The notes under the pieces were generated by a model. That model was not told the DNA's origin. It searched no databases and worked only from the letters and a program-made list of their open reading frames with translations. A stretch of DNA of 64,000 nucleotides from Flavobacteriia bacterium (GTDB taxonomy: Bacteria > Bacteroidota > Bacteroidia > Flavobacteriales_D > Crocinitomicaceae), in the NCBI GenBank assembly GCA_016183815.1, contig JACPDW010000015.1, positions 43,779-107,778 on the forward strand. Reading direction: 5' to 3'. The first letter of the stretch is position 1. The number at the start of each line of letters is the position of its first letter. This document shows positions 38,404-47,304 of the stretch, in pieces. Both the position numbers and the translations under genes were made by a program.

Positions 38404-38706
38404 TTATTTACAAACAACAACTCCATTTAATCTTCCTTTTTCACCTGAATAATCAATCGCACTACTATAAACATAGTCTTCTGCTTTAAAAACCAAACCT
38501 GCTTCAACTGGGTTTCTATGAATATAATTTATTTTTTCAAAGATAACTTTATTACTCCAAAGTTCAATTGGTTTATTATCATGTCTCCAAAATTGATATT
38601 TTTTTACATTAGAAGATTTTGAACCTGCAAGTTCAAATTGTTTCATTAAAACCTCCTCTTGGATTACCTTGAGAAAATCTTTATAACTGAAGGTGAAAGT
38701 TAAGTT
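38404..38706 (-). pseudogene. 5'-truncated REP-associated tyrosine transposase (RAYT)
   Basis: The minus-strand frame, open from about 38706 to the stop at 38404, encodes only the C-terminal third of a Y1-type transposase: KYQFWRHDNKPIELWS, INYIHRNPVEAGLV and DYVYSSAIDYSGEKG are family hallmarks. The HUH motif and active-site Tyr that should precede are absent; an ATG at 38646 is available but internal to the homology. The missing 5' part is replaced by a family B REP at 38718. RAYTs mobilise REP hairpins; this one cannot. Confidence 0.85.
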
Positions 38707-38717
38707 TGTTCAGACTA

Positions 38718-38755
38718 GCACACGATAATCCCGAAGTTTCGGGAGTGCGGTAGCG
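38718..38755. repeat. REP hairpin, family B, inverted copy
   Basis: GCACACGATAATCCCGAAG..., with inner stem CCCGAA/TTCGGG and an outer end GTGCGGTAGC. Its reverse complement is nearly identical to the copy at 63485-63523. It lies in inverted orientation to the hairpin at 38371, so the RAYT remnant is bracketed by two REPs. Confidence 0.75.
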
Positions 38756-38930
38756 AGGGGTTAACTGTTTACATAATTAAAGTTAATTTTATTTTTGAAT
38801 AAAAAAACTGTAATTTTGTAATTCGATTAACAAAAAAAGTTTAAAATATGTAAACATTTTAAAGATTATACACGGCTTTGAATTTGAGAACATAAACTAG
38901 ATTAACTTACTCATTTTAAATTAACTTTTT

Positions 38931-39149
38931 ATGACACAACTACTTTTAAATATTCAAGATGAAAGCAAAACTAATAAGTTGCTCGAATTTCTTAAAACAC
39001 TTAATTACATAAGCGTACAGGAAATTACTGAAGAAAATATCATTGTCAGCGAAGCAGAAAAAGAAGTAATGCGGAATCGCTTAAAAAATGCTAAACCAGA
39101 AGATTTTAAAGATTGGGACGAAGTTAAAAATCGCTTTAAATTTGATTGA
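38931..39149 (+). CDS. Antitoxin of an intact ParE/RelE pair
   Basis: A 72-residue acidic protein: the N-terminal strand-helix MTQLLLNIQDESKTNKLLEF and C-terminal helix RNRLKNAKPEDFKDWDEVK are typical of small antitoxins that fold onto ParE/RelE toxins. Its TGA overlaps the toxin ATG by one base (TGATG), giving translational coupling. The longest gap before it (38756-38930) shows no recognisable hairpin operator. Confidence 0.8.
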   Translation: MTQLLLNIQDESKTNKLLEFLKTLNYISVQEITEENIIVSEAEKEVMRNRLKNAKPEDFKDWDEVKNRFKFD

Positions 39150-39448
39150 TGAAAAAGTTTAAAATACTAATTCTAAATCAAGCAAGTGAAGAGTTTGAAG
39201 AAGCATTTGAATATTACAAAGAAATTAATCCCAAAATTGCCAAAAAATTCTTTAATCAAACCAATATTGCTTTAAACGACTTAAAGAAAAACCCATTTTA
39301 TCAAATACGCTATGATGATTTTAGAATGAAAATCGTTAAAAAATTTCCATACATTATTCATTATATTGTTGATGAAAACTCCAAAAATGTAACTGTTTAC
39401 GGTATTCGAAATTCTTATCAAAATCCAGATTCATATCCAAAGAAATAA
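39149..39448 (+). CDS. ParE/RelE-family toxin
   Basis: A 99-residue basic protein with the family pattern: ASEEFEEAFEYYKEINPKIAKKF, then FYQIRYDDFRMKIVKKFPYIIHYIVDE and NVTVYGIRNSYQNPDSY. RelE-type members cleave mRNA on the ribosome and ParE-type members poison gyrase; the subgroup cannot be decided. A TTG three bases upstream is also possible, but ATG at 39149 overlapping the antitoxin stop is the normal arrangement. This is the only complete toxin-antitoxin pair in the window. Confidence 0.85.
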   Translation: MKKFKILILNQASEEFEEAFEYYKEINPKIAKKFFNQTNIALNDLKKNPFYQIRYDDFRMKIVKKFPYIIHYIVDENSKNVTVYGIRNSYQNPDSYPKK

Positions 39449-39453
39449 CATAA

Positions 39454-39477
39454 CTCCCTGGTTGTTAAACCATGGAG
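39454..39477. repeat. Hairpin repeat, family C
   Basis: CTCC-c-TGGTT-gtta-AACCA-t-GGAG, two perfect stem blocks, sits just past the toxin stop. A similar sequence lies at 63540-63561. There is no immediate T-run, so it looks like a mobile palindrome rather than a standard terminator, though it may also limit transcription. Confidence 0.55.
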
Positions 39478-39507
39478 GCATAGTTTTTATTCTAAGTACA
39501 CTTAAAT

Positions 39508-40038
39508 TCAAAGTAATTTAAGTTTCTTGTGCTTTAATATAATTGTATTTTTTCTTTTAGATAATTTAATATTTTGTGGTTCATCTGCGGAATCGTACAA
39601 ATAAGCCGATACAGGCTCTATTTTATTGCTATTTAATTTTAATATAATGAAAAAAGTTTGTTGATCGGAACCAATTTGAAATGAATTAAACCCTTGTATT
39701 ATTAAAAATTTAACATCATTAATTGCTGTTAGATAAACTTGATTTAAATTAAATGAAATAGTGTAGTCGGTTTGCTTAAGATTTAATAAAAAATCAAAAG
39801 TGTATTTGACTTTATCAAAATTTATGTAATCCCTTTTCAAAGTGTCTGCTTCAGTAAAATATTCATTTTCTCTTGAATGTATAAATATTGAAATTTTAGG
39901 AATACTATCAAGTATACATTTTTCTATCTCCTTATTATTGTTACATTCAATTCGACATTTATACGTGTTATCTAAATGTTTTTGTGAAAGCAACCAGTTA
40001 TTATTTAAAAATAATACTAAAACTAAAATTCTAAACAT
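39508..40038 (-). CDS. Secreted protein, likely immunity partner of the RHS tip
   Basis: A 176-residue protein with an N-terminal signal peptide (MFRILVLVLFLNNNWLLSQ). The rest is polar with no domain I recognise; two cysteines (about 28 and 32) follow the signal. Its ATG overlaps the stop of the preceding RHS tip by one base (TAATG), the coupling expected of a toxin-immunity pair. A periplasmic location would suit immunity against a cell-wall-acting toxin. Function inferred only from position. Confidence 0.6.
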   Translation of the reverse strand: MFRILVLVLFLNNNWLLSQKHLDNTYKCRIECNNNKEIEKCILDSIPKISIFIHSRENEYFTEADTLKRDYINFDKVKYTFDFLLNLKQTDYTISFNLNQVYLTAINDVKFLIIQGFNSFQIGSDQQTFFIILKLNSNKIEPVSAYLYDSADEPQNIKLSKRKNTIILKHKKLKLL

Positions 40039-40826
40039 TACTTTTTATAAAATGAATGGTTAAACACTCCTTTACCAGAAGAAAAACTAAATTGTAAAGT
40101 CGCACCACTAAAGTGTTTTGTCTCGTTTGCAACGTATTTTTGGGCAGCACTTGCTCCCAACCACGCTCTAGTTCCTCCTGTAGGGTCTAAACCTCCGTTT
40201 ACAGAAGAAATGACAGCTGAAATAGCATTATTTGCTTTTGAAAGTCCCATCAGCGACTCCATGCCATTACTCCTAGCATTAGCAAAACTTTTGCTATTAC
40301 CGTTACCGCCAAGACCTTTTCCTTCAAAATAGCCCTCAGATGTATTTGTATATTTCCCATCCACCATTTTACCCATACGTAATTTTGTGGATTTGTAAAA
40401 TCCTCCATCAGTCTTAGCTGCATTATTAATAGAATGTGCATAATAGTCAACAACACGTGCATCAGAAACGACCGATGATTCACCTGCATTTTGAGTTCTA
40501 ACAGTAATTCTCTCAGCAGATCCACTACTTTCGCCATAAACCCAAGTGGAGCGATCTAATAACTCTTTATTTCCAATTGGCAAAAGTTTAGCATTACCGA
40601 AAGTACCATCAGAATTTTTTGAATCAGCAATATAGGCCTTGTTATCGTTAATACCGTCACTTCCTAAATGATTACCATTTTTATCATAATAATCACCATC
40701 CAGTCTCCCATCAGGATCAATTCTCATAATCGGATTATTCTGAACATAATTGTAAGGTGATACCCAGCTACGAAGATGTGCAAGTGGGTCAACACTCAAC
40801 CATCTACAATCTCTCAGTTCATACAT
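40038..40826 (-). CDS. Detached RHS C-terminal tip with possible cell-wall hydrolase domain
   Basis: The 262 residues begin within the RHS core (RWLSVDPLAHL...SPYNYVQNNPI..IDPDG, about 8-40) and lack the long YD-repeat shell, with an in-frame TGA 9 bases upstream of the ATG. After the core comes a variable domain with WVYGESSGSAE (about 95-105, candidate Glu99) and DPTGGTRAWLG (214-224), features reminiscent of SleB-like muramidase/hydrolase tips. This call is tentative. Without the shell it probably is not exported by itself; it may be a reserve tip for recombination. A putative immunity gene overlaps its stop. Confidence 0.7.
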   Translation of the reverse strand: MYELRDCRWLSVDPLAHLRSWVSPYNYVQNNPIMRIDPDGRLDGDYYDKNGNHLGSDGINDNKAYIADSKNSDGTFGNAKLLPIGNKELLDRSTWVYGESSGSAERITVRTQNAGESSVVSDARVVDYYAHSINNAAKTDGGFYKSTKLRMGKMVDGKYTNTSEGYFEGKGLGGNGNSKSFANARSNGMESLMGLSKANNAISAVISSVNGGLDPTGGTRAWLGASAAQKYVANETKHFSGATLQFSFSSGKGVFNHSFYKK

Positions 40827-40935
40827 TCGTACTCAGTAGTTTTAATTTTTGTCTTTTTTTTTAAGTCTGCTTAAAAAAAGGCATCATAAAGGTAAAAAAA
40901 TCTGGAATATCAAGGAGTATTTTTGAAAAATAAAA

Positions 40936-40963
40936 AAAGGTCACCCATAGTTGAGTAACCTTT
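40936..40963 (-). terminator. Rho-independent terminator of the outer-membrane protein gene
   Basis: Read on the minus strand: AAAGGTTACTC, loop, GGGTGACCTTT then seven T residues. The stem of about 10 bp, with two mismatches, starts 25 bases past the stop at 40988. Function as a terminator is clear from the T-run. Confidence 0.75.
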
Positions 40964-40987
40964 ATTATTAGATATTGAATATTTCAA

Positions 40988-41893
40988 TTAGAAATGTAAG
41001 GTAATTCTTAACTGACCAATTCCACCAAATACTGTGTTTTGAGCATCAGTGTCAACGTTAACACCTAAAGCTTTACCTCCTTCAACTGTTTCAGAACCCA
41101 CAAAATTATTACCACTTGTGTTTGCTCCAGTTGATTCAATATTAGTAGTCATTTTCATAGTATTTAACATGAATCCCCAACCAAATTCACCACCAATAGA
41201 TATTTTAGGTAAAATAAAGTACTCAGCACCAATAAATCCTCTTACTCCAACTCCAATACCAGAAGTTTTATCGTCTTTAATTCTTGCTAAATTTCCATGT
41301 GAATCTGTAGTTAATGAGCCCATGTCATCGTCAATTGGATCAACAGTAACATCTGGTGTTGCAGCATCGTCATCAATTTTTAACGCATTACCGTAAGTAT
41401 ATACATTTTTACCAGAATTCATAGCAAAACCAATTTCTGCTCCGTAATACCCTTGTAAACGTGTACTTCCTTTTCTCCATTCCAAACCAGCTGCAATACC
41501 TACATTTGTTTGCCCAGCTTTCATCTTGTTTTCAACCATTGGGTTTTGAGTAGGGTATTCAGTAATGGTCGCATTTCCTCTTTGAGCAACTTTCATTGTT
41601 TGTGTATTTGAACCAAAACCCAAACGTATTGATGCTCTATAAGCCATTTTTTCACTTACAAAGTATTTGCCAAAAATCGTATTATTCACGGTTGAATAAT
41701 TCCAAGTTGGAGCTACATTGTTTGCTGTTTTTCCAAACATATTACCTAAGTAATTCAAATAAGGCGCCGCATCAATTCCAATAGCCCATTCTTCTGCTAC
41801 CGGAAGATACGCCTCTCCTTTTTCAGATTTTAAATCTTGAGCGAACAAAGTTCCAAACGATATTCCACCCATTAATAAAATAATTTTTTTCAT
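40988..41893 (-). CDS. Outer-membrane beta-barrel protein
   Basis: A 301-residue protein with a signal peptide (MKKIILLMGGISFGTLFAQ) and alternating amphipathic strands such as YRASIRLGFGSN, VGIAAGLEWRKG and ISIGGEFGWGFML, closing in QLRITLHF, with a terminal aromatic residue as needed for BAM insertion. It is probably an 8- to 12-stranded barrel. The strong promoter, its own terminator and the clean coding style suggest an abundant envelope protein. No specific ligand is indicated. Confidence 0.8.
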   Translation of the reverse strand: MKKIILLMGGISFGTLFAQDLKSEKGEAYLPVAEEWAIGIDAAPYLNYLGNMFGKTANNVAPTWNYSTVNNTIFGKYFVSEKMAYRASIRLGFGSNTQTMKVAQRGNATITEYPTQNPMVENKMKAGQTNVGIAAGLEWRKGSTRLQGYYGAEIGFAMNSGKNVYTYGNALKIDDDAATPDVTVDPIDDDMGSLTTDSHGNLARIKDDKTSGIGVGVRGFIGAEYFILPKISIGGEFGWGFMLNTMKMTTNIESTGANTSGNNFVGSETVEGGKALGVNVDTDAQNTVFGGIGQLRITLHF

Positions 41894-41916
41894 TTTTTAT
41901 CGCTTTTAAGTTTGTT

Positions 41917-41924
41917 CAAATTTA
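41917..41924 (-). promoter_or_regulatory. -7 box of the outer-membrane protein gene
   Basis: TAAATTTG on the minus strand, 23 bases before the ATG at 41893, matches TAnnTTTG exactly. No strict TTTG was found at the -33 position. Confidence 0.55.
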
Positions 41925-42080
41925 CGGATGTTTGTTGCTAAAAGTTACAATATTTTGAAAACTTATTAAAAAATAAATGTCGATAATTCATTGTTTTTCA
42001 AATCTAAATCGATTTAATACAAAAGTTTATTCCTATCTTTTCCATTTATTGATTATAACATTTTGTTTAATGAAAATATT

Positions 42081-43040
42081 CTAATATACACCCAAATAGC
42101 AAACATTGTTCCTCCATAGAAGTCCTGGAAGGGGGATTTTAATCAAATCAAAAGGAGATAATAGGGTTTTTAACCATTTCTTTTTTATTGGGAGTTTTGA
42201 CAACTGTATGTCTAGTCCTAAAAGAAATTCTTTTTTAGCATAAAATGTTTTACCACTTTCATGAATAAACACATTTTGGTCACCAACTAATTTTGCGTCA
42301 ACACTATATCCTAAAGACAGTTGTAAAAACTTTAATTTTGATGATTTTATTAATTCGAACGGAGAAAAAGACAAACAATACATTTGCCCATTATAATCTT
42401 TTAATAAGCTTTCATTCCACGTTTTACCTAGAACATTTGGGCGATATTGTGCATAAGTGCTTGGATAATATGAAAATTTTAGCTGAAAAATTTGTTTATG
42501 AAAAATTAATTCTTGACTGGTAAACCATAAAGTGCCCAAAGTATTAAATGAAAGGTCTGTCCATGAAAAACCCCAATTACTACTTTTTCCATCCATTAAT
42601 TCAATAATAAACTGATAAGACCACGCAATTCCACCACCAATTAATAATGATTTTTTTTGATTTAATCCACTCCAACGATAAAGCGAATAGTTGAGTTTAC
42701 TTAATGAATAACAAGTATAAGCATGTCCCATTTTATCCATTGCCATCCAATTTTTTGAATCGTCAAAAGAATGTAAAGCACTACTTGGATAATCTGAATA
42801 CCAAACTTTTTGAAGTGCAAATAAACTTCCAATAGATAAAGAGGAAATCGATGAACTTACCCAAAAAACACGAGAACGATTTATAGTATCTGTAGGTGCA
42901 AATCTATTTTGACATAATGAAAATACAGAGTAAAATATATAAAAAATAAACAATAAAAAATTAATCTTGAATGAAAAGAGATTAAAAAATTTAGTCCAAA
43001 TGAAAAGTTTAATTGAAGAATTCACAATCTTATAATCCAA
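42081..43040 (-). CDS. DUF2279 family protein
   Basis: A 319-residue protein with a long N-terminal hydrophobic segment (about 23-42) and the DUF2279 pattern DKMGHAYTCYSLSKL, GGGIAWSYQFIIELMDG and WGFSWTDLSFNTLGT. The family is widespread in Bacteroidota; its function is unknown and it is probably membrane-associated. It overlaps the preceding gene by 19 bases, so it is in one transcript with the two paralogous barrel proteins. Confidence 0.85.
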   Translation of the reverse strand: MDYKIVNSSIKLFIWTKFFNLFSFKINFLLFIFYIFYSVFSLCQNRFAPTDTINRSRVFWVSSSISSLSIGSLFALQKVWYSDYPSSALHSFDDSKNWMAMDKMGHAYTCYSLSKLNYSLYRWSGLNQKKSLLIGGGIAWSYQFIIELMDGKSSNWGFSWTDLSFNTLGTLWFTSQELIFHKQIFQLKFSYYPSTYAQYRPNVLGKTWNESLLKDYNGQMYCLSFSPFELIKSSKLKFLQLSLGYSVDAKLVGDQNVFIHESGKTFYAKKEFLLGLDIQLSKLPIKKKWLKTLLSPFDLIKIPLPGLLWRNNVCYLGVY

Positions 43041-44062
43041 GCAACTTGAGGAATAGGAATTGGTTCTACATCACCTGTTTTTAGAACAGATATTGACAAT
43101 TGGAATGCTGAACTTTCAGAATATAAATATCTAAATCCTGGTTGAAAAATGCCTGTATAACGATATTTTTTTTCTAAATCTTCGCTTTTGAATGTATAAT
43201 TATTCATGTCATTATAATACAGACTTTTACCTTCTATATATTCTTTTGGTTGAGTAACTTGTGCCAAACTATTGATTACATCTATAAATAGAGAAAACTT
43301 TGGAGTAATTTTAAATAAACCTGATAAATTAAAATAGTATGCTGGTTCAAACCCCCTTTGATATTTAGCATTTAAATAGTATTCTGAAACAAAATCTTCT
43401 AATACATTTGGATCATAAATTGTTTCTTTATATAAAGAGGTATATTCCATTTCAAAACCAGATTTAAAAAATGAAGTGGCTACATTGGCTGTAACCTGAA
43501 ACCTTTCTTTACTGTAGGTAGAGTTTAAATATACCATTCCAGCGTTACCTTTAAAAGAATTCCAATAGCCCATAGTACCGAACAACAATCCGCTACTTAT
43601 TTTCCAATGAGGATTTTTTTCAAGATACGTTTTTTTAATCCCAATTCCAAAAGGACTAGCTATCCAAGTACTTAAAAATGAAAAAACAAAGCCCTTACCT
43701 AAACCAAAATGTAATTCAGGACCCCATAAATTAATTTGAATTAAATTTCTTCCTTTTTCAAGTGATCGAGAAGAAAAAGATGTAAAGTATTTAAAATCAG
43801 ATGGATGCTCATATTCTGAAGATTTAGACGTTCCATCCAAGTTTTCATTATATGGACTAATGCTTGTAATAAGTCTTTTACTGATGTAAATTGTTCCAAT
43901 TTCTTTTGTATTAACTAATACTTCACGACCATCGTCCTTTTTTATTTTACCGTAATAAGTTTTATTTTCAGTAACAATCTTATAGACTTGTAAAGAATCA
44001 AATTGAGCATAAAATGAAAAATTCAAACACATCAAGAAGAAAACTAATAATATATTTTTCAT
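43022..44062 (-). CDS. Outer-membrane protein, tandem paralog copy 2
   Basis: A 346-residue protein with signal peptide (MKNILLVFFLMCLNFSFYAQ), a short N-terminal domain with the segment KIKKDDGREVLVNTKEIGTIYI, and a C-terminal beta-barrel. The N-terminal segment matches the neighbouring gene (KVISDDGRELFIDTKEIGKLYV), and GPE.HFG/A and TSWIASPFG also repeat, so these are tandem duplicates. No specific function is recognisable. The order is copy 1, copy 2, DUF2279. Confidence 0.75.
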   Translation of the reverse strand: MKNILLVFFLMCLNFSFYAQFDSLQVYKIVTENKTYYGKIKKDDGREVLVNTKEIGTIYISKRLITSISPYNENLDGTSKSSEYEHPSDFKYFTSFSSRSLEKGRNLIQINLWGPELHFGLGKGFVFSFLSTWIASPFGIGIKKTYLEKNPHWKISSGLLFGTMGYWNSFKGNAGMVYLNSTYSKERFQVTANVATSFFKSGFEMEYTSLYKETIYDPNVLEDFVSEYYLNAKYQRGFEPAYYFNLSGLFKITPKFSLFIDVINSLAQVTQPKEYIEGKSLYYNDMNNYTFKSEDLEKKYRYTGIFQPGFRYLYSESSAFQLSISVLKTGDVEPIPIPQVAWIIRL

Positions 44063-44074
44063 AATTTTTACAAA

Positions 44075-45181
44075 TTAAAATTTTTTAAACCAAGACAACA
44101 TCGGTAAAGGAAAACTTTTGCTTTTTCCATCGTCAATATGATGAACACTTCCCAAAGTAATTTGAAATGCTTTTTCATTTTGTAAAAGAATTCTTATTCC
44201 TGGAAAAAACATAACAGTGTATCTTATATATGATTGAATTTCTTTCGCTTCCTTATTTTGAGGTGAAGAATGTAATTTGCTAAAGACAATATTAAAAGGA
44301 TCATCAAAATCATCATAATAATTTTGGTAATATTCACTCAGATCTACATTTGAAACATTTTGAATATCTTTTGGTTTGGTATTACTTGATGCCGTGAACC
44401 ATAATTCAAAAAAGAAACTAGTTTTTGCAGATATTTTAAAAATTCCAGCAATTGAACTTAATAAAGCATGACTTGGTGCTTTACGATGATCAACAGAATA
44501 ATTGTTGTAAGTATAATTGTATAAATTGTCATATAAATCAACTTTATAAGATTTATAATATCCCGAATAAAACAAGGAATATCCCAATGATACACTAACA
44601 TTATTCATGCGACTTCCATAAGTTCCTGATGCAAAAGCCAAACCTCCAAAACCTTTAAATGAATTAATATAAGTTGAAGTGGCTGCTAAAGCTCCTATAC
44701 TAAAATTGAGTTTTTCATTTTTTGTTTTTAAATTATGTTTCAAGACAAGTCCAAAAGGAGCTGCTATCCAAGAGGTAAAAACACCAATCGAAGTTTTATC
44801 TGTTACAGCAAAATGCATTTCTGGTCCAGCAAGATGAATGTAGGCATAATTTTCTCCTTTTTTTACAGGTAAAGCATTTGGAGTTAAAAAATATCGAGTT
44901 GTAAATGCTCCTTCTTCACGTAGTTCACCATAAACAATATTTTTTTCATCTTTAATTTCTTTGATAATCCTAACATCTGCTTTTTTAACGTAGAGTTTAC
45001 CAATCTCTTTTGTGTCAATAAATAACTCACGTCCGTCGTCGCTTATTACTTTAGCAATGAAAGTCTTCCCATTATTTAAAACAACTTGAACCCATGGTTT
45101 ATTTACTAGATTTGTTGTATCATCTTGAGCATATGAAAATGATAAACTCAAAAGAATTAAGAATAGAATAACGTTTTTCAT
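44075..45181 (-). CDS. Outer-membrane protein, tandem paralog copy 1
   Basis: A 368-residue protein, 12 bases upstream of its paralog and first in the transcript. Signal peptide MKNVILFLILLSLSFSYAQ; N-terminal domain about 25-75; barrel strands thereafter, ending in MLSWFKKF. The shared motif SWIAAPFGLVLK and the order of segments show common descent with the next gene. The N-terminal segment looks like a small beta domain seen in several Bacteroidota surface proteins. Function unknown. Confidence 0.75.
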   Translation of the reverse strand: MKNVILFLILLSLSFSYAQDDTTNLVNKPWVQVVLNNGKTFIAKVISDDGRELFIDTKEIGKLYVKKADVRIIKEIKDEKNIVYGELREEGAFTTRYFLTPNALPVKKGENYAYIHLAGPEMHFAVTDKTSIGVFTSWIAAPFGLVLKHNLKTKNEKLNFSIGALAATSTYINSFKGFGGLAFASGTYGSRMNNVSVSLGYSLFYSGYYKSYKVDLYDNLYNYTYNNYSVDHRKAPSHALLSSIAGIFKISAKTSFFFELWFTASSNTKPKDIQNVSNVDLSEYYQNYYDDFDDPFNIVFSKLHSSPQNKEAKEIQSYIRYTVMFFPGIRILLQNEKAFQITLGSVHHIDDGKSKSFPLPMLSWFKKF

Positions 45182-45234
45182 TATTTCAGTAATTTAAGAT
45201 AAAAGTAAAATAAAAAAATAAACTTTATACTTTT

Positions 45235-45267
45235 ATTGCAATTTTTTTTTAATTAAACGTATTTTTG
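45235..45267 (+). promoter_or_regulatory. Bacteroidota promoter of the fRMsr operon
   Basis: ATTG (45235-45238), 21 bases, then TATTTTTG (45260-45267), 16 bases before the ATG at 45284. The -7 box is a full match, the -33 box is one off. Confidence 0.55.
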
Positions 45268-45283
45268 TACTGATTTATTATAA

Positions 45284-45760
45284 ATGGCAGAGGAAATACT
45301 AATCGTTGGGTCAAAAGAGGAAAAGTACAAACAATTAATCACACAAATTAGTGCTTTAGTTGGGGAAGAAAAAGATTTAATTTCGATTTTGTCTAATGTC
45401 ACTGCTGCTTTAAAACAAGGATTTTCATTTTTTTGGGTGGGGTTTTACTTAAACAAACAAAATGAATTGATATTAGGTCCTTTTCAAGGTTCAGTGGCTT
45501 GTTTTAGAATCCCTTTTGGAAAAGGAGTTTGTGGAACGGCTTATTCTGAGAAAAAAACTTTATTAGTTGAAAATGTAGATGAATTTCCTGGACATATTGC
45601 ATGTAGTTCTTTTTCAAAAAGCGAAATTGTTGTCCCAATAATAAAAAACAATAAAGTAGCCGCTGTTTTAGATATAGATAGTGAAAAATTAGCCGATTTT
45701 GATGAAATCGATCAAAAATATTTAGAAAACCTTTGTCAATGGTTAAGTATCTATTTTTAA
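45284..45760 (+). CDS. msrC: Free methionine-(R)-sulfoxide reductase, GAF family
   Basis: A 158-residue single GAF-domain enzyme that reduces free Met-R-sulfoxide with thioredoxin. All three family cysteines are present: Cys73 in GPFQGSVACFRI, Cys83 in GKGVCGTAY and Cys107 in FPGHIACSS, and these segments are near-identical to the family signature. First gene of a four-gene plus-strand run; the next gene starts inside its last 22 bases. Confidence 0.93.
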   Translation: MAEEILIVGSKEEKYKQLITQISALVGEEKDLISILSNVTAALKQGFSFFWVGFYLNKQNELILGPFQGSVACFRIPFGKGVCGTAYSEKKTLLVENVDEFPGHIACSSFSKSEIVVPIIKNNKVAAVLDIDSEKLADFDEIDQKYLENLCQWLSIYF

Positions 45761-47292
45761 GTCTTTTTCTTTTTTTACTTTATTCCTGTGCCCAAATTGG
45801 AGATATCTCCGGTGGAGAAAAAGACGTGACTGCTCCCAAAATCATCTCTTGTAACCCACCAAACAAAAGTGTGTATTTTACAGAGAAAAAAATAGAATTT
45901 ACATTTGACGAATACATTAAACTAAATAATCCAAACGATAATGCAATCATCTTACCTTTTGGTGCTAAATTAAAAGTGACAGCAAAAAAGAAAAAAATGC
46001 GTATTGAATGGGGGGATGAACTTTTACCAAATTCCAGTTATCAAATCAATATGAATTCTTTAGTTAAAGACATAAAAGAAGGAAATGATTCAGTAATGAC
46101 TTACGTTTTTTCAACAGGTGCTTTTCTTGATTCATTATCATTAAAAGGTGTAATTATTGATGTTGAAAGTAATTCGTTGCAAGAGGGATGGACAGTTTTT
46201 TTAAATAATACCGACGATATTTTACAAACAAAACCGACTTATTTTGTTAAAACGAACAAAAAAGGGGAATTTAAAATTGAAAACATTAAAGAAGGAAAAT
46301 ACTTTTTATACGCCATCAAAGATGAAAGTAAAGATTTGCTTTTTCAAAGAACAGAGGGTATTGCATTTATGGATTCATTTATTTCTATTTATTCCACTGA
46401 CAGTGCTCAGATTGTATTAAATAGTTTTAAAAATTTGGAATTGCCGAAAATAAAAACAAAAAAATATATCTCTCCAAATCTACTTATTTTATCTACTACT
46501 TTTCCAATATCTCAAAGTAAGTTGTACTTGGATTCTGTTTTAGTAAAAAATGAAAACATTAAAGAACTAAAAGAAGATTCGGTAGTGCTTGTTTTAGATA
46601 ACGCTTTAATTCCAGCAAACCATCAACTAGTTTTTCAATATGGTGATACAAAAGATACTACTACCTTTTTTGTTAGTAAAAAAGAGGAAAAATTGAGTTA
46701 TATAATTTTCCCAACTGATAAAAAATTAGTAAACAAAAAAGAAGTTGAATTTCTATTTAATGCTCCAATTATTTCTATAAACACTGCTTTAATTGAAAGT
46801 ATGACGACGGATAGTATATCTATCCCTTTTACTTATCAAATTGACAAAACAATATTATTTATTTATTTCTCAGATACTTTAAACAAAAATGTTTCATTTA
46901 CCTTAAAAAAGGATGCCATTTCGTTCGAAAATAATCAAGATATGAAAGAAATTAAAACAAATTTTATTCTTAAAAGTGAAAAAGATTTTGCTACGTTAAT
47001 TTTAAAAAACAAAATCCCAGAAAAAAGCATTTTAGAAATAAAAAATTCTAATGTAAAATTACTTTACACTGATAAAAAATTAAACGAAAATTTGAGAATT
47101 GAAAAATTAGAACCCGGCGAATATTCTGTCAGATTAATTTTAGATGAAAACGGAAATGAAAAATGGGATACAGGTGATTTTTTTAAAAGGCAACAAGCAG
47201 AGAAAATATTGTTTTTTAATGACAAAATAAAATTAAGGGCTAATTGGGAAACTGAAATAGAAATCGATTTTGAACTTAAAACCATTAAATAA
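45739..47292 (+). CDS. Lipoprotein with N-terminal bacterial Ig-like (Big_5) domain
   Basis: The 517-residue protein starts at ATG 45739 (a TTG two codons earlier is less likely), inside the msrC gene. A lipoprotein signal (MVKYLFLSLFLFLLYSC) precedes GDISGGEKDVTAPKI and an Ig-like domain with FTFDEYIKLNN (about 50-130). A carboxypeptidase-regulatory-like stretch (GEFKIENIKEGKYFLYAI) follows. It is a conserved Bacteroidota outer-membrane-type lipoprotein with no known role. Confidence 0.85.
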   Translation: MVKYLFLSLFLFLLYSCAQIGDISGGEKDVTAPKIISCNPPNKSVYFTEKKIEFTFDEYIKLNNPNDNAIILPFGAKLKVTAKKKKMRIEWGDELLPNSSYQINMNSLVKDIKEGNDSVMTYVFSTGAFLDSLSLKGVIIDVESNSLQEGWTVFLNNTDDILQTKPTYFVKTNKKGEFKIENIKEGKYFLYAIKDESKDLLFQRTEGIAFMDSFISIYSTDSAQIVLNSFKNLELPKIKTKKYISPNLLILSTTFPISQSKLYLDSVLVKNENIKELKEDSVVLVLDNALIPANHQLVFQYGDTKDTTTFFVSKKEEKLSYIIFPTDKKLVNKKEVEFLFNAPIISINTALIESMTTDSISIPFTYQIDKTILFIYFSDTLNKNVSFTLKKDAISFENNQDMKEIKTNFILKSEKDFATLILKNKIPEKSILEIKNSNVKLLYTDKKLNENLRIEKLEPGEYSVRLILDENGNEKWDTGDFFKRQQAEKILFFNDKIKLRANWETEIEIDFELKTIK

Positions 47293-47304
47293 ATCTATAA
47301 GAAA

